From Tremella fuciformis (taxonomy: Eukaryota > Basidiomycota > Tremellomycetes > Tremellales > Tremellaceae): a stretch of DNA of 64,000 nucleotides. Below are positions 42,292 through 55,011 of this stretch, piece by piece. The notes below the pieces were generated by a model, which was not told the DNA's origin, did not search any database, and saw nothing but the letters and a program-made list of their open reading frames with translations. The DNA lies in the NCBI GenBank assembly GCA_032768795.1, contig CP136490.1, positions 4,526,001-4,590,000 of the forward strand. The letters are read 5' to 3'. Position numbers and translations under genes: made by a program. The number at the start of each line of letters is the position of its first letter. The first letter of the stretch is position 1.

Positions 42292-45200
42292 TCAATCCTC
42301 TGCAACAACTTGATCCACATAGTCTGCGTCTTCCGAGTCTGATCGAATATCAATAACCTCGTTCATGACGTCCACTTCGCTAGACTTTTGGGACTGCGAT
42401 CTGGCGGATCCGTCCAAGACCCCATCCAATTGCTCCCGTAGCCCTATTGTGTCGGCATACTGTCTGGCGTACTCCTCGATTCGAGCCCGCTGCCCACGGT
42501 ATCGCTCGCAATACGCTGCTGCCGATCTCTTGGGATGCTGAGCGTTAGTAATCTCAAGTAGTGATGAAGCAGAAACAGACCTTGGTTTGGAAAGCCACCC
42601 AGTCTCGCGGAGTAACTTTTGTTGCATCGGGCAGCCGGTCCACAATGTAAGCCGCCATTGCTCGCTCCTCTTCTTCGGTGTAGGCGCCTGGGTATATCGT
42701 GCGTTTCTTGCTGGGCGGGATCTCCAGCGAGGACGACGTGGACGCAGCGCGTTTTCGGCTGAATGGCTTCTCGGGCGGTGTCGGAGTGGCCGAGGCTTTT
42801 GCCTCGACTTTCGTCCCAGGGCGGGCTGCGAAACGACCTTCGCCGTTTCGCCACTCGTTGACATAGTTTGTCCATGTACCGGTGGTATATGTAGCTCTCT
42901 GCATCACATCAATTGCGCTCACACGTGAGGACCCGAACACACCTCGTTGAACAGTTTTTCGGCGATATCTCTGCTCGAACTTCCTGGATGAGCACTTTCT
43001 CGGAACAATTGATCCATCTCTTCGACGGATAGACGAGCCGGCTTCGAGTTGTCTGCCACTACGCTCGTCTTTGACTGGGAGGCCGACGGGGGCTTGGTCA
43101 CTTGCGGAACCCGCGGCTTGGCAGGCGAGATCGACTCGCGTACATTCTTGTTGGGCGAAGTCTCGTTGTCATTCGCTACGTCGGACAATCGGGGCCAATC
43201 TTTGAAACGTCCAGTACGACTGTTGCGCTCATGGTAGATCTTCCGCCACTCTTTGGGAGTATACACCCCATGCTGCGAATCAGTGAAATCGTAGTTCACA
43301 TTGTAGCCTACCTTCTGAGCAAGCCTCTCACTTATGGCTATCAATGGCTTCCCTTTGACTATCTTTCGGTAAACCGAACGCATTATTCGATCGAGGACTT
43401 TGTGCGGAAGCCGACCTTGGCTGACAATATTATCTGGCTTCGTATCCTTCAAATCCGAGGTATCTTCGTCTAAGGGAACAATGACATTGTTTTCGCCAAG
43501 CGCTGAGCTGGCGTACGTGTTGTTTTCCAATTTGGCGAAGCGACCGGTACCAAGTCGCCAGCTATCGAACAAGTTCCGCCAGGAAGACACAGTGTAAGTA
43601 CCGTTCTGCTTACATCAGCGCGCTCTTTGGCTGTCTTGAGGAATCGAGGAATTTCACCTTGCGCTCGAGCGCATACATGGCGTCTGTTCTTGTTTGCCCG
43701 GCTGCGATGCCCGTTGCTGCTTCCGTCAACAGCTCGGCTATCGTCTCGGTTGGCATATAGCTTTCTCCCCGGAATCTCGACTCGCGATTCTCGGCTGAGA
43801 TGTCCGGTTTCTCAGTATCCAATAGCACTGGTGCTCCTCCGGGGACATGCTCTCCCAATTCAGGCAGCCTGACACCTTGTTCGAGGCACTTTACGGCCCA
43901 AGCAATGTGCATGAACCAGATCCCCTCTTGGACGTAGAGGCGGACCAGGGACGCCCAATCGGCGGCTTTGTACTGATGGATCAACACATGGGTGGCGTCT
44001 GTGTATACGGCAGCTATCCCGCCTCCGGCTTGCTGGGGCTGGTCAGTAATGATGTCTTGCGAAAAATGCCGACTAACCTTTATCCGCGTAATCAGATCTT
44101 TCCGATTCGGTCTCTTCAGATCCACCCAGAATCTCAGGCCAGCGAAAATTGCAGATGGATCGGTCGTGGATTTCGAGAGCGGTCTTGCTTCCTCCGCTGC
44201 ATCTGCGTATATTCGGGCTTCTGGACTCATTCTGAGCGGCAGAGGAGGCAACTCCTCCAATGGCTCGACAATCTCTGACGAAGAAGAATCAGGCGAAGGT
44301 TGATGATGTGGCGGAACCGCAATGGAAGTCGGCGATTGCTCACGTGGGCCCACTTTTGCTTCGAGGTCAGGCGAGGGACCGCCTTCGTCTGCAGTTTCCT
44401 CCTGGCCCAGCTCATGCAGTGGTTCCGAGACCTTGGAGCCGGGTGATTCTACGGGGCTTGTGGCAAGAGCTTCCATAAGAACGTCTTCAAAGTCTGGTGT
44501 GCGGGCAGGGCTCTGCTGCTCAGATCGCTCAGGCGCCGCGGATGCCGTAGACGACTCGGGGTCTCCACTCGGCTCAGCGGCACTGGTTTCTTCCGCTGCC
44601 TCGGCGGGAGCCTTTATGGGCTGTTCTGCCGCCATCTTCGGCGGAAATGGCTCACCCAAGGACGGAGCGGCCGGTGACGTGACAGCAGAGTCACGCTGGA
44701 AGGGCGCTGATCTCGGCGGAGGTAGAGACGTAGAAAGCGGCACAGAGGCAGTAATTACATTCTCGGCGAGGTTTCGAGGCGGACTGGAAATGAGAAGGTA
44801 GCAACCGCGTGTGTGGAGATCCTACCCTCCGACCCGACAAGCGCCCCAGTCATCTGCAGCACCCTGATCATCAGATAGTGTAGCCAAGAATCAGAATGAC
44901 CAACCAGGAACTTCCCGGCCGCGATGCACTTTGCTACCCACTCCTCACGCAGGATCAATTTGGATCGCCAGCTTTCTTCCCCAGATAGCTTTCCCTTGGC
45001 TTTCATCGAGTAGTACCATCGCCTCAGTCTTGTACCCAGCCATTCGGGATGACAGTACAGGTCAAACACAGGCAAGCTACCAGGAGCGAGGATGAGCAGT
45101 TGCGTTTGCGCATCCTCGTGTCGCGCACTGATGGTAGCACCCTCGTCCTGTACACCATCAGCAGTCATCGATGGTATGTATATGCGCGGTCCCACCTGAA

Positions 45201-45354
45201 GAGCTCCTATGAGGGCTGTACGTCCACGCAATGCAGCATCAACCCATACCCGGAGGCCCTCTCCGTCACCATCATCGTCGGGGCGACTGAAGAGTCCTCG
45301 TCCCTCAGGCTTTGCGATTCCGCCCAAGGGATAGGTCGTGACGAGCGCCGTCAT
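42292..45354 (-). CDS. BRCT and Myb-like repeat protein, Rap1-like
   Basis: Seven exons, complement(join(42292..42537,42581..42898,42943..43605,43658..44032,44078..44783,44827..44854,44901..45354)), 929 aa. An N-terminal region ending WRSKLILREEWVAKCIAAGK is BRCT-like. A second BRCT-like block (~375-450) has LRFWVDLKRP and TDATHVLIHQYKAADW. An acidic Ser/Pro linker lies between them. The C-terminal half has helix-turn-helix units whose last helix recurs: YTVSSW..GTGRF (~525), YTPKEW..RTGRF (~635), YTTGTW..GEGRF (~745). A more canonical Myb follows (YTEEEERAMAAYIVDRL then TPRDWVAFQT and AAYCERYR). BRCT plus Myb suggests a Rap1-type telomere or chromatin protein, by inference. The 28-nt exon 2 is uncertain. 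Confidence 0.72.
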
Positions 45355-45698
45355 GCCTTTCTCCGATCATACCCAGCATCTGAGCTGTCCAGCTACAGAC
45401 ATGTTGCGATAGTAGCCTGAAATCAAAAGACCTGGACGTCCTCCACCAAGGTAGAGAAGACCGCGTGCCTATACCCCGTGGCTTACTTCAATGGTCGTTG
45501 GTTAGGCACGCGATCTACCCTCCACCCGTGGCTCGCGACTGACGACAACGACGCATCAGCCTTTGATGCTGAACAACACTTCGCGCGTCTAGACCCGGAC
45601 ACTGCATATCATTCCTCAATTCGGACAACCTTTCACTGATCAGGGAGGACGGAACGAAACCTATCGACTCTATCGCAAGTGATTGACAGGCCCGCGCC
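45355..45698. promoter_or_regulatory. Bidirectional promoter, Rap1-like gene / RPT1
   Basis: 344 bp between divergent start codons. No TATA box recognised. I could not place a PACE-like proteasome element by eye. Confidence 0.4.
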
Positions 45699-47417
45699 AT
45701 GCCTCCCAAAGAGTGAGTCTTATGCCTCGCACGAGGAATTGCGCTGACAAGGTCAGGGATTGGGAGAAGTGTAGGTAGAATCGGACCGATGCAAAGCGGA
45801 ACTGACGAACAGACGACAAGAAGGTTGGGGACGAGAAAGAGGAGAAGATTGTTGGTGAGGCCGCTCGCTTGGGTCCGTAGAGACGCTGACTGATCAAATA
45901 GCTCTCGATGAATCCGACATTCAGATCTTGAAGACCTATGTGGGCGACTATGGCTGAGGAATGACAGAAGCTCATGCTAATGCTTACAGGGTCAAGGACC
46001 TTATGGCATCGCCTTGAAGAAGATCGAGAATGAGCTCAAGGATATTCAGAAGAGGGTGAACGAGAAGATGGGGGTCCGGGAATCGGACACCGGGTTGGCA
46101 TCAGCCAACTTGTGGGACATTGCAGCAGACAGGCAAAGACAAGGGCAGCACCCGCTTCAGGTGGCACGATGTCAGACTATTATTCGAGCCGGTGAGTTGC
46201 ATACGCTATCCTTCGATTGGCGGCGCTCACAGGCAGCAAATCCGCCTCCTTCAGACCAACCTCTCAACCCTCAGGACGGCGCGGGCGCAGGTAACCCCGA
46301 AGGTGACCGCTACGTGATTTCGATCAAGCAGGTGGCAAAGTTTGTCGTCGGCTTGGGTGACAGAGTGTCGCCAACAGACGTGGAAGAGGGCATGCGAGTC
46401 GGGTCAGAGTTCTCTCATTTGCCACTGAATATTACTGACTTAGCAGGGTTGATCGAACCAACTACAAAATCCTTATTCCCCTACCACCGAAGATCGATCC
46501 ATCAGTCACCATGATGCAGGTAGAAGAACGGCCGTCAGTTACCTACGCCGATGTTGGTGGCTGCAAGGAGCAGATCGAGAAGTTGCGAGAGGTTGTCGAG
46601 CTGCCATTGTTGGAGGTCCGTCGAGTCTGAGCTAAATGTAGGATTTCAGCTCACGCTACAGCCCGAACGGTTTGCGAACCTTGGTATTGAGCCACCAAAG
46701 GGCGTGTTGCTGTATGGTCCGCCTGGTACCGGCAAGACACTGTGCGCCCGAGCCGTCGCCAATCGGACGGACTGTACATTCATTCGCGTTATCGGGTCAG
46801 AGCTGGTTCAGAAATACATCGGAGAGGGAGCACGAATGGTCCGGGAGTTGTTCGAGATGGCGCGAAGCAAGAAAGCCTGCATCATCTTTTTCGACGAAGT
46901 GGATGCCATCGGCGGCGCTCGTTTCGACGATGGCGCTGGTGGCGACAATGAGGTGCAGCGTACCATGTTGGAGCTTATCAACCAACTAGACGGTTTCGAT
47001 GCTCGGGGCAACATCAAAGTTATCATGGCCACCAACCGACCGGATACCTTGGACCCTGCTCTGCTGCGACCAGGACGTCTGGACAGGAAGATCGAATTCA
47101 GCCTGCCTGACAACGATGGCCGTGCTCACATTTTGAAGATCCACGGGAAGAGGTACGTCTGAGACGCCTCGCCATGCTCTTCTCGCTGACTGTGTAGCAT
47201 GTCTGTCGAACGCGATATCAGGTTCGACCTCATCGCCCGATTGTGCCCCAATGCAACCGGAGCTGAGCTCAAATCCGTGGCGACAGAGGCGGGCATGTTC
47301 GCCATCCGAGCTCGACGGAAGGTCGCCACTGAGAGAGATTTCTTGGATGCTGTCGAGAAGGTCATCAGACAAGGGACCAAGTTCTCCAGTACGGCGTTGT
47401 ATGCACAGTACAACTAG
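45699..47417 (+). CDS. RPT1: 26S proteasome ATPase subunit Rpt1
   Basis: AAA+ ATPase of the 19S regulatory base. Exons 45699..45712, 45757..45770, 45813..45854, 45902..45939, 45990..46191, 46237..46402, 46447..46615, 46662..47152 and 47198..47417 give 451 aa. A coiled coil ([19 protein letters not shown]) comes first, then the OB domain ([20 protein letters not shown]). The AAA core follows, with Walker A GPPGTGKT (~234-241), Walker [13 protein letters not shown], and [20 protein letters not shown] as second region of homology. The small domain has [20 protein letters not shown]. It ends in QYN. The VGESDTGLA/RVNEKMG wording marks Rpt1 rather than Rpt2-6. The first two coding exons are 14 nt each. 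Confidence 0.96.
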
Positions 47418-47697
47418 AATGTATACACATGCATTGGGGTAGTTCACGTCTCGATGACAGTTCCTCGAGACAAGTGCCACATGACGTGTCGAATTACCGC
47501 TCGGGCTTGGCTGGACGGAGCAGGTCGGCTATCACCCCATCCAGCGTCCATCGTCACTGACATCTGCTTGTCGTTCTCACTGTCCTATTTTCCCTGCCGG
47601 CGCTCGACTCCACAGAGCTCAGCCGTAGCGTAGAGCGAGGACAATCGGTCGCGGCAGTCTTCCACGGAGGAATCGTGGCACATAACAGCCAGGCAAG

Positions 47698-50151
47698 ATG
47701 GTGCGACCGATCAGCTTCCGAAATGTCTCCTGCTGATGCTCAGGCGGGCGCAATGGAGAGGGCCAAGCGGGATCTCCCAAAGGTGCGTGGTAGCCCACTC
47801 ACATACTCTCAAGGCTAGCAGCAACGTCTGTCCCGGATGTATCGTCGGATGGCGAGATGTATACGAACGTGCGGCTGACATCCTTTGTTCAGATCCGGGA
47901 TGAGGAGCGAGAGAAAATGCTTGGTTCGGTATTCTCGTGAGCGCAGCTCCTGGCAGCCCGTGACAAGCTGACATGAAGCGTCTCCGGACCGGTCGTGATC
48001 GGAGAGAACATGCGAGGATGTGCGATGTACGAGTTGGTACGGGTTGGGCACGATGAACTGGTCGGAGGTGACTATCATTCCTGGCAAGAGACCTGAAGCT
48101 GATCGTCTTCAGAGGTCATCAGAATAGAGGCCGACCGCGCGACCATCCAGGTGTACGAGGAGACCTCTGGTGTGACTGTCGGAGACCCCGTGTTGCGAAC
48201 AGGGAAGCCGCTATCGGTGGAGCTTGGACCCGGTCTCATGACCAACATCTACGAGTCAGCTGCTTCAGCTTTTGCGTGCCTCGCTAACGTCGTAGTGGTA
48301 TTCAGCGACCTCTGAAGTCGATCCAGGAGAAGTCTCAGTCGATCTACATTCCTCGAGGTATCAACACCCAGTCCCTCTCCCGCGAGATCAAATGGGACTT
48401 CAATCCCGCCAAGTTCCGCGTCGGAGACCACATCGCTGGAGGTGATATTTTCGGTTCAGTCTACGAGAACTCGCTGGTGGACAACCACAAGATCATGCTT
48501 CCCCCGAGAGCTATGGGTACCATCACTAGCATTGCCGAGAAAGGCGCGTACACTGTAGACGTACGGGCTTGATTGTCTCCTATTGACTTTGGCGCTCATA
48601 GCAGGACATCGTGTTGGAGACGGAATTCCAGGGGAAGAAGACGCAACACACCATGTTGCAGCTTTGGCCTGTGCGAGCGCCTCGACCGGTAGCGCAGAAG
48701 GAGTCCGCAACCTACCCTCTCTTCACAGGTCAACGTGTCCTGGACGCCCTGTTCCCATCGGTACAGGGCGGTACAACAGCCATTCCTGGTGCTTTCGGAT
48801 GGTATGCTCTTTCGCACAGCGAGAGGCATGCGATGCTGACATGCCAGTGGCAAGACTGTCATTGTTAGCTTAACACCTGCCCTAGAAGCAAGAGTCAGCT
48901 AATCATGCAGAGTCAAGCACTGTCGAAATTCTCAAACTCGGACATCATCATTTACGTTGGATGTGGTGAAAGAGGCAATGAGATGGCTGAGGTGTTGGCA
49001 GACGTGAGCAATCCGCGGAACGATCTTCAAAGGCAAAGCTGATTAATCCAGTTCCCCGAGCTGACTCTCGAACGCGATGGCCGTGAAGAGCCAATCATGA
49101 AGCGCACCGCCCTCGTCGCCAACACTTCCAACATGCCTGTGGCAGCCCGAGAGGCTTCCATCTACACGGGTATCACCCTTTCCGAATACTTCCGAGACCA
49201 AGGACAGAACGTCTCCATGATGGCCGATTCGACCTCGCGATGGGCCGAGGCGTTGCGTGAAATCTCTGGTCGTTTGGCTGAGATGCCCGCAGACTCTGGC
49301 TACCCGGCGTACCTTGGTGCCAAACTTGCAGGCTTTTACGAGCGAGCCGGTAAAGTGACTTGTCTGGGTAGCCCGGAGCGGAACGGTACTGTGTCTATTG
49401 TTGGCGCGTGAGTTTTACAGCTGCGAGGCTATGGCTAGTGCTCATATCAGTGTGTCCCCTCCCGGCGGTGACTTCTCCGACCCTGTGACTTCGGCTACCC
49501 TCGGTATCGTACAGGTCTTCTGGGGTCTGTCGAAAGCCCTTGCTCAGCGGAAACATTTCCCCTCGGTCGACTGGAATGTGTCGTACTCGAAGTACCTCAA
49601 GATCTTGGACCCGCATTACGAGAAGCATAATCCAGGGTTTATCGAGCTTCGGACACGGGCCAAGGAGATCTTGCAGAAGGAGCAGGATTTGGCCGAGATC
49701 GTGCAGTTGGTCGGCAAAAGTGCGCTGGGCGAAAGCGACAAGATTACGCTTGAGGTCGCTCGTATGCTCAAGGTAAACGAGATCACTCACAACCTTAGCC
49801 ATGCTGACGAGCCCAGGATGACTTCTTGCAGCAGAACGGTATCTCAGAGTACGACCGATACTGCCCCTTCTACAAGACTGCTGGCATGTTGCGAAACTTT
49901 GTGACTTTCAACGATCTCGCTCAGCGAGCGGTCGAAACGTCTGACACGACCTTTGCCAAGGTCAGCAATCATCCGCTTGTGAAATGCCTAGCTGACACCG
50001 ACAGATCCGTGATGCTTCGTCCGATGTCATGTTCAAGCTGTCTCAAATGAAGTTCGAGTCGCCGAATACGCAGAGCGAGGAGGACATCCAGGGCAAATTC
50101 GACCAACTATACACCGAGATCCAAGAGACCTTCCGCAGGATGCAGGAGTAG
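47698..50151 (+). CDS. VMA1: V-type ATPase catalytic subunit A
   Basis: Nucleotide-hydrolysing subunit of the V1 sector, acidifying vacuole and endosomes. Thirteen exons: 47698..47700, 47744..47782, 47893..47936, 47979..48067, 48113..48254, 48296..48560, 48605..48801, 48848..48863, 48911..49003, 49052..49407, 49451..49772, 49817..49960, 50005..50151; 618 aa, the normal length without an intein. Blocks: [41 protein letters not shown]-loop GAFGCGKTVIS (~257-266), [34 protein letters not shown]. The ATG is alone in its exon. The P-loop Lys-Thr lie in a 16-nt microexon. Confidence 0.97.
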
Positions 50152-50568
50152 TCAGGAGAGAAGCTCAAGTGCATTTGATAGATTCGATAACCACAAATAA
50201 CAATGTATCAAGTTGTTCTCCCGCGAGAGCTCGACGTAGTCCCAGCTTCCCCCAGTCAGTCCCTGGTCAGGGAGTCGTGCAGGGCTCGGGGACTAGGCAA
50301 AAAGGTAGCAAAACCACAGCACCCAGGATTCCCATCTGGTCCCCCACGATGGTACTGACTGAGCGATACATGATTTAGCTGCCCAGAGCGGACGGGATGG
50401 GGCGTTTTTCATGTTCTATGGCCGTGGATGTCAGAGACGCATGAAAAGCCGTTATAAGTTGTTGCCAAGTGGAGGTTCGCCAACGGAAGCAAAAAGTTGG
50501 AGGTTGCTTTCACGGTGATGAACGGTCTGAGTCTTGTCTCTCTCGTACTCCAAAGCGCTCAGGTGCAC
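50152..50568. promoter_or_regulatory. VMA1 3' region and RRP1 promoter
   Basis: About 0.4 kb without a gene. An in-frame upstream ATG at 50518 could extend RRP1 by 17 residues. Confidence 0.4.
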
Positions 50569-51887
50569 ATGTCGACAGCTGCTAGCAGAATGTCCAAGGG
50601 TAAAGGCAAAGGGAGAGCTGTGGTGGAGGAAGAGGCAGAAGCGATGGTTCCGCTTGGGAAGCAGCTCGCCCACACTGGTTAGTCCTTCCCCTTCAAGCGG
50701 AATTCGCAAGGGAAGGAACGGTGGACAGGTTTTTGATATCCAGACAAGAAGGTGCGAGATCGAGCGATACAATCTCTTGTTGGATTCTTGTCAGCCGGCG
50801 GCTCCACACTGGAGGCGAAGGAGATGACAAAATTGTGGAAAGGCTTGTTCTACTGTGAGCTGCCTGGTCTGGAGTCGTAGCCAGCTCATATGTGCAGGCT
50901 ATTGGATGTCGGACAAACCGCTGGTTCAGCAGGCCCTAGCGACTGATCTTTCCGAGCTCCTCCTTCGTATATCGCCACCTCAAGACCATTCGAGTGAGGA
51001 GGACTTCGAGGCGCGAAGGCTGGATGCTGCGTTGGCATTTTTGCGCGGCTTTTGGGAGGCTATGGTGCGAGAATGGGCAGGCATAGATCGCTTGAGGTGA
51101 GCGACGGGCGTACTCAGAGAAGACATGGGGCTGAAGGACAGGATTGACAAGTTCTACGCTCTACTTAGGAAATACGTCAACGCGACTTTCCGCCTGTTGG
51201 CGCGTGAGAGGTGGTCGGAGGATGCACTGTCGAGGGTGAATGAGATTCTCGGAGGCGGGAGGGGACCCTTATCGTCAGTTACCTTGGATTCTGGATGATC
51301 CCAGCTGACTGTTCAGCTGGAGAGATCCTTCAGTACCTACGGCTCTGGCAAATCACCTGGCGGACATTTACCTGGAAGAACTGGACAAAGTGCTCGCCCT
51401 ACCCGAGGTCACCAGTCAGGTGCGCAGACCGTTGCTTCAACGATCACGGACGGTCGAGGCTGACTAGCAGCCTTCTTGTCCGCTGACTTTCGTTTTGCAA
51501 CCGCATATCACACTGCTCGCTCATACACCTGTTCCGAACGTGCACAAACGCCTTATGACAGCACTCTTCCAACCTTTGATTTCCGCCCTCAATCACGCCT
51601 CGCCGTCTACGTCTCTTGCGACCTCGGACCCTGCAGACGGGCCCTCGCGGAAGCGACAAAAGCGAGAAACGCAAGAGCCGGTTTTCGCACATGTCATCAT
51701 GCACTCTACGGCCGACCCGAAGGGCGAGGACGAAAGGAGTAGTCCGCAGAGGCTGAAGGCCGGACTGCTCAAAGCCATGTTTAACGCTGCCTCGGCGGAG
51801 AAGGCGGTCGAGGCGAACAGGCGGAGAATATACTTGGTCTACAGGGAAGAAGGGGGCGATGATGACGATGACGAGGAGGAGGACTAG
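50569..51887 (+). CDS. RRP1: Ribosomal RNA processing protein Rrp1 (Nop52 family)
   Basis: Nucleolar factor for 60S pre-rRNA maturation. Exons 50569..50677, 50744..50854, 50898..51096, 51142..51273, 51317..51419 and 51471..51887 give 356 aa. The signature region runs [79 protein letters not shown], then the LADIYLEELDKVL helix. The C-terminal part is basic then ends in an acidic run (GGDDDDDEEED). The start is placed at the ATG giving MSTAASRMSKGKGKG; 50518 and 50590 are alternatives. Confidence 0.94.
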
Positions 51888-51957
51888 TGATGTTGAGTGA
51901 TGATGCATTGCGGTTTGTGATGCTACATGCGAATTGTGCCCTTCTCTCTTCTTCAAC

Positions 51958-52500
51958 CTATAGCGGACCCTCGGGGCCAATTGGGAGGCCGCCGGCGCCA
52001 CCGACGCCCCGCTCTTTGGTTATCCGCGATACGTAGCTCCGCGAGACCTGGTCGAATGCGCTCATGTAGAGGTTCATGCATTGCGAGAGGCAGCGCTGCG
52101 TACGTCAGCTGGACTGTACTGACGAGGGACGGCCAGCGCACCTCCTCGGATGATGTGAGAGAGGTAGAAGGGCGGACACATTTGGCGAAGCACTACTGAT
52201 CAGCGCCCTACCTCACGCCTAGGTTCTCATCCAAGATATCAAAGAGAAACCTTTCTCTCCTGGACTTCCGAGCGCTCGCCCAGAAAGAGCGCGACTCACG
52301 TTCTCGTTGATCTTGTTGATCAGCTGCTGGGCATTGGCGATGGTCAGCTCCTGCTGGATCTGCTGCTTCATCTGCTCTTTTCGAGCGTTCATGTCTGCGA
52401 ATCAGCACGATGCGATCCGTGCTGCGAGGAAGGGCATGGAAAGTGGAGTTGGGCGGGACTGACCTGACGAGCTGCTCCCGCTTCCGAAGAGAGATGACAT
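51958..52500 (-). CDS. TIM13: Mitochondrial intermembrane space chaperone Tim13
   Basis: Small TIM that pairs with Tim8 to guide membrane proteins through the intermembrane space. Four exons, complement(join(51958..52095,52142..52192,52300..52394,52464..52500)), 106 aa. Twin CX3C motifs are NCFAKCV and RCLSQCM, preceded by the helix KEQMKQQIQQELTIANAQQL and followed by NLYMSAFDQVSRSYVSRI. The C-terminus has a Gly/Pro tail. Convergent with RRP1: stop codons are 70 bp apart. Confidence 0.96.
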
Positions 52501-52746
52501 CTTGCTGACAGGTCCTGGCGATGTTCCTCAGTAAGGAAGTCGATATGCGATATGAGATCGAGTTTGGGAGTCACAGAGATGCCTAGATGCAACCTCGACG
52601 CCGGCAAAGTGGTCGTCGCCACCTGAATTTTCGATAGATCGGCGATCGCCGCCACCGCTCACAAAAGTTGAAAGAACCGGTGTCCAGCATGTCCAGGCTA
52701 CTTCGTGTTGCACGCATAGCATACATCGCCATCACACACGAACAAG

Positions 52747-54713
52747 ATGGCGCCGAAGAGCGTTTTCCGACAGGCTGGTGCGCAGCACTTCCAGCTCGTC
52801 CACAGATCTCTCCGAGATCCGCTGGCCGATGATCCCGACGCATCGCAGCGTGTGCTCAAGCCGGTCGGGCGACCCAACGAGAGGAAGGTCAGTTGTATGC
52901 ACTACTGACTCGACGAGGAGAGCTGACGGATAGACGGGCACGACCCTCGCGGATCTCGAGGCCACCGAGAGCAGTGCAGCCCGCGCCAACGAAGGCGAAG
53001 CGGCGCTATACGGCATCACCTACGATGACTCTTCCTACGACTACATGGCGCACCTCAAGCCTGTCGGGAGCTCTGGGGCGATCGAATCCGTCCTCATTGC
53101 CGGCCCTCGGGGGTCGGCAGTGGCCTCCGGCATGAAGTCGCAAGGGAAAGGGAAGGGCAAAGCCAAGGCAGAGGATCTGCTCAATCTTTTACCCGAGGGG
53201 GTGCTGGCTAGCAAGGAAGAGCGCACGCAAGAGGAAGTATGGGCGAAGCAGGAAGCCATTCCACGCGAATTACAAGGACTGCAGCCGGACATGGACCCGC
53301 ATCTACGGCAGGTGTTAGAGGCCCTGGACGACGACGCGTTCGTGGACGATGAAGGAGACGAAGAGGGATGGTTTGACGAGCTGGTCAAAGGGGGCGAAGC
53401 GCAGGATGGCGAGAGAGAAGACTTCGAGTTCGCCGAATGGGGCGTAGATGGGCAAGGGGACCGGCAACCGGAGCCACCATCGAGACCACAGGCGGAAGAG
53501 ACATGGGAGGACAGATTCAAAGCGTTCAAGCAGGCGAGCAAGGACGCAGGGTCGGACGAAGAGGTCCAGTCGGAGATGGCGGACACCGTTGGTTCGCTGG
53601 CAAGCAATCTTGGGGACATGATGGTCATTGGCGGCAAGAAGCGCCGGGGCAAGCGGGGTCCTTCGGACGCAACGGGTATGAGTATGAGCAGCTCGAGCAT
53701 GTTCAGGAATGAGGGGTTGAGACAGCTGGACGAGCGCTTCGACAAGGTAACTAGATGTCTCACTTGGTGGTCAGTTTAATCTGATCACAGATCGAACGGG
53801 ACTACGACATCGAGGAGGATGAGGACGAATACGCCGACTTCCCAGACGATATGTCAATGGCCTCGTCAGTGATGTCCACCTCGTCTCGCATGTCACTCTT
53901 CTCCAACGCGACGTCGGTCGCACCGCCCGAGGTGTCACGGGAGGACTTCGATGCTATACTGGACGACTTTCTGGACAACTACGAAGTGGTCGGGCGGCAT
54001 ATGCGCCAGACGCTTGGAACGACTCGACTGAGCGGGACCGAAAAGCTCAAAGTGCTCCGGGACGCCGTCGAGGCCGAAGAGGATGGTATCGGGAAAGAAG
54101 AGAATCGACGGAGGATTCTGGAAATTGAGCGGCTCGGCCGAACTGGGTTGAGGCGGAAAGAAGAGCGGGAGAAGCTGCCTATGCGGGACGTGGTAGGCAA
54201 GGGGGACGAAGACAAGTGGGATGCAGAGACCATCATCAGTCAGCTTCCTGATACGTGCCTCAAGCTTACAGCTGACGCCCAGCGACATATACGAACACAG
54301 AGAATCATCCCGGTATGATCCGCTCGAGACGACCGGCCGACATCCAGCGTGCCGCAGAACGACGAGTACAGCGGGAACAAGCCGAGCTTTCCCGACCTTC
54401 CGGCAGTGTACCACCCGCCAATGGCGGTGCCGGAGAGGAGGAAGAGGAGGATGAAGAGGAGAGCAGCGGATCCGAGACTGAGACCGAGGCACGTCGGACC
54501 GTTGCGCGGCCCAAGGGCGAGTCGACGGAAGACCGCAGAGCCCGCAAGAACGCTGTCAAGGCGGAACGCGCTGCGCGGAGAGTAGAGAAGCGCAATCATC
54601 AGAAGACGTTCGCCGACGAGCGTAAGCGTCAACTGGCGAGTCACAAAAAGATGGTCGGAGGCGGCAAGGCGGCCGACTTGACCGTCGCACGGGGCGTGGT
54701 CTCGCTTAGCTGA
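52747..54713 (+). CDS. LTV1: Ribosome biogenesis factor Ltv1
   Basis: Late 40S assembly/export factor. Exons 52747..52887, 52934..53746, 53791..54238 and 54283..54713 give 610 aa. The N-terminus FRQAGAQHFQLVHRSLRDPL and the block GEAALYGITYDDSSYDYMAH are family hallmarks. Acidic central regions follow. DAETI plus YTNTENHPGMI is the segment before the C-terminal basic helix, which begins PKGESTEDRRARKNAVKAER and continues to the end. The protein is Lys/Glu-rich and probably largely disordered. Divergent from TIM13 with 246 bp between starts. Confidence 0.94.
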
Positions 54714-55011
54714 TACCTCTCAGCCGACTTTGCGCTTCGTGGGGTGTATTTACCGACCACGCTATTGTACGTTGTAAGGCCTCCTGCATTCATCTCTTAC
54801 GTGTCTCGCCGGTGTCAAGCATGTGTGGGAACTTCTCACGGCCGGCCAAGATAATGAAAGGAGTTAGGCAGGACGAGCTGCTGTGGGCAGCTGGCCACTT
54901 GTGTCAGTACTGATTTGCACTTGGTCTCTTACCATATTGAACCAGTCCAAGTACTGAGACATTCCGCGCACTAACAACAACGCCGATCACACCGACAAGT
55001 AACACAGCAGG

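Noticed and set aside
47698..50151. VMA1 intein
   Set aside because: The coding sequence is 618 aa with an uninterrupted P-loop region; the interruptions are ~45-nt spliceosomal introns.
52908..53763. Minus-strand frame opposite LTV1
   Set aside because: Ser/Pro-rich antisense shadow of the acidic LTV1 coding sequence.
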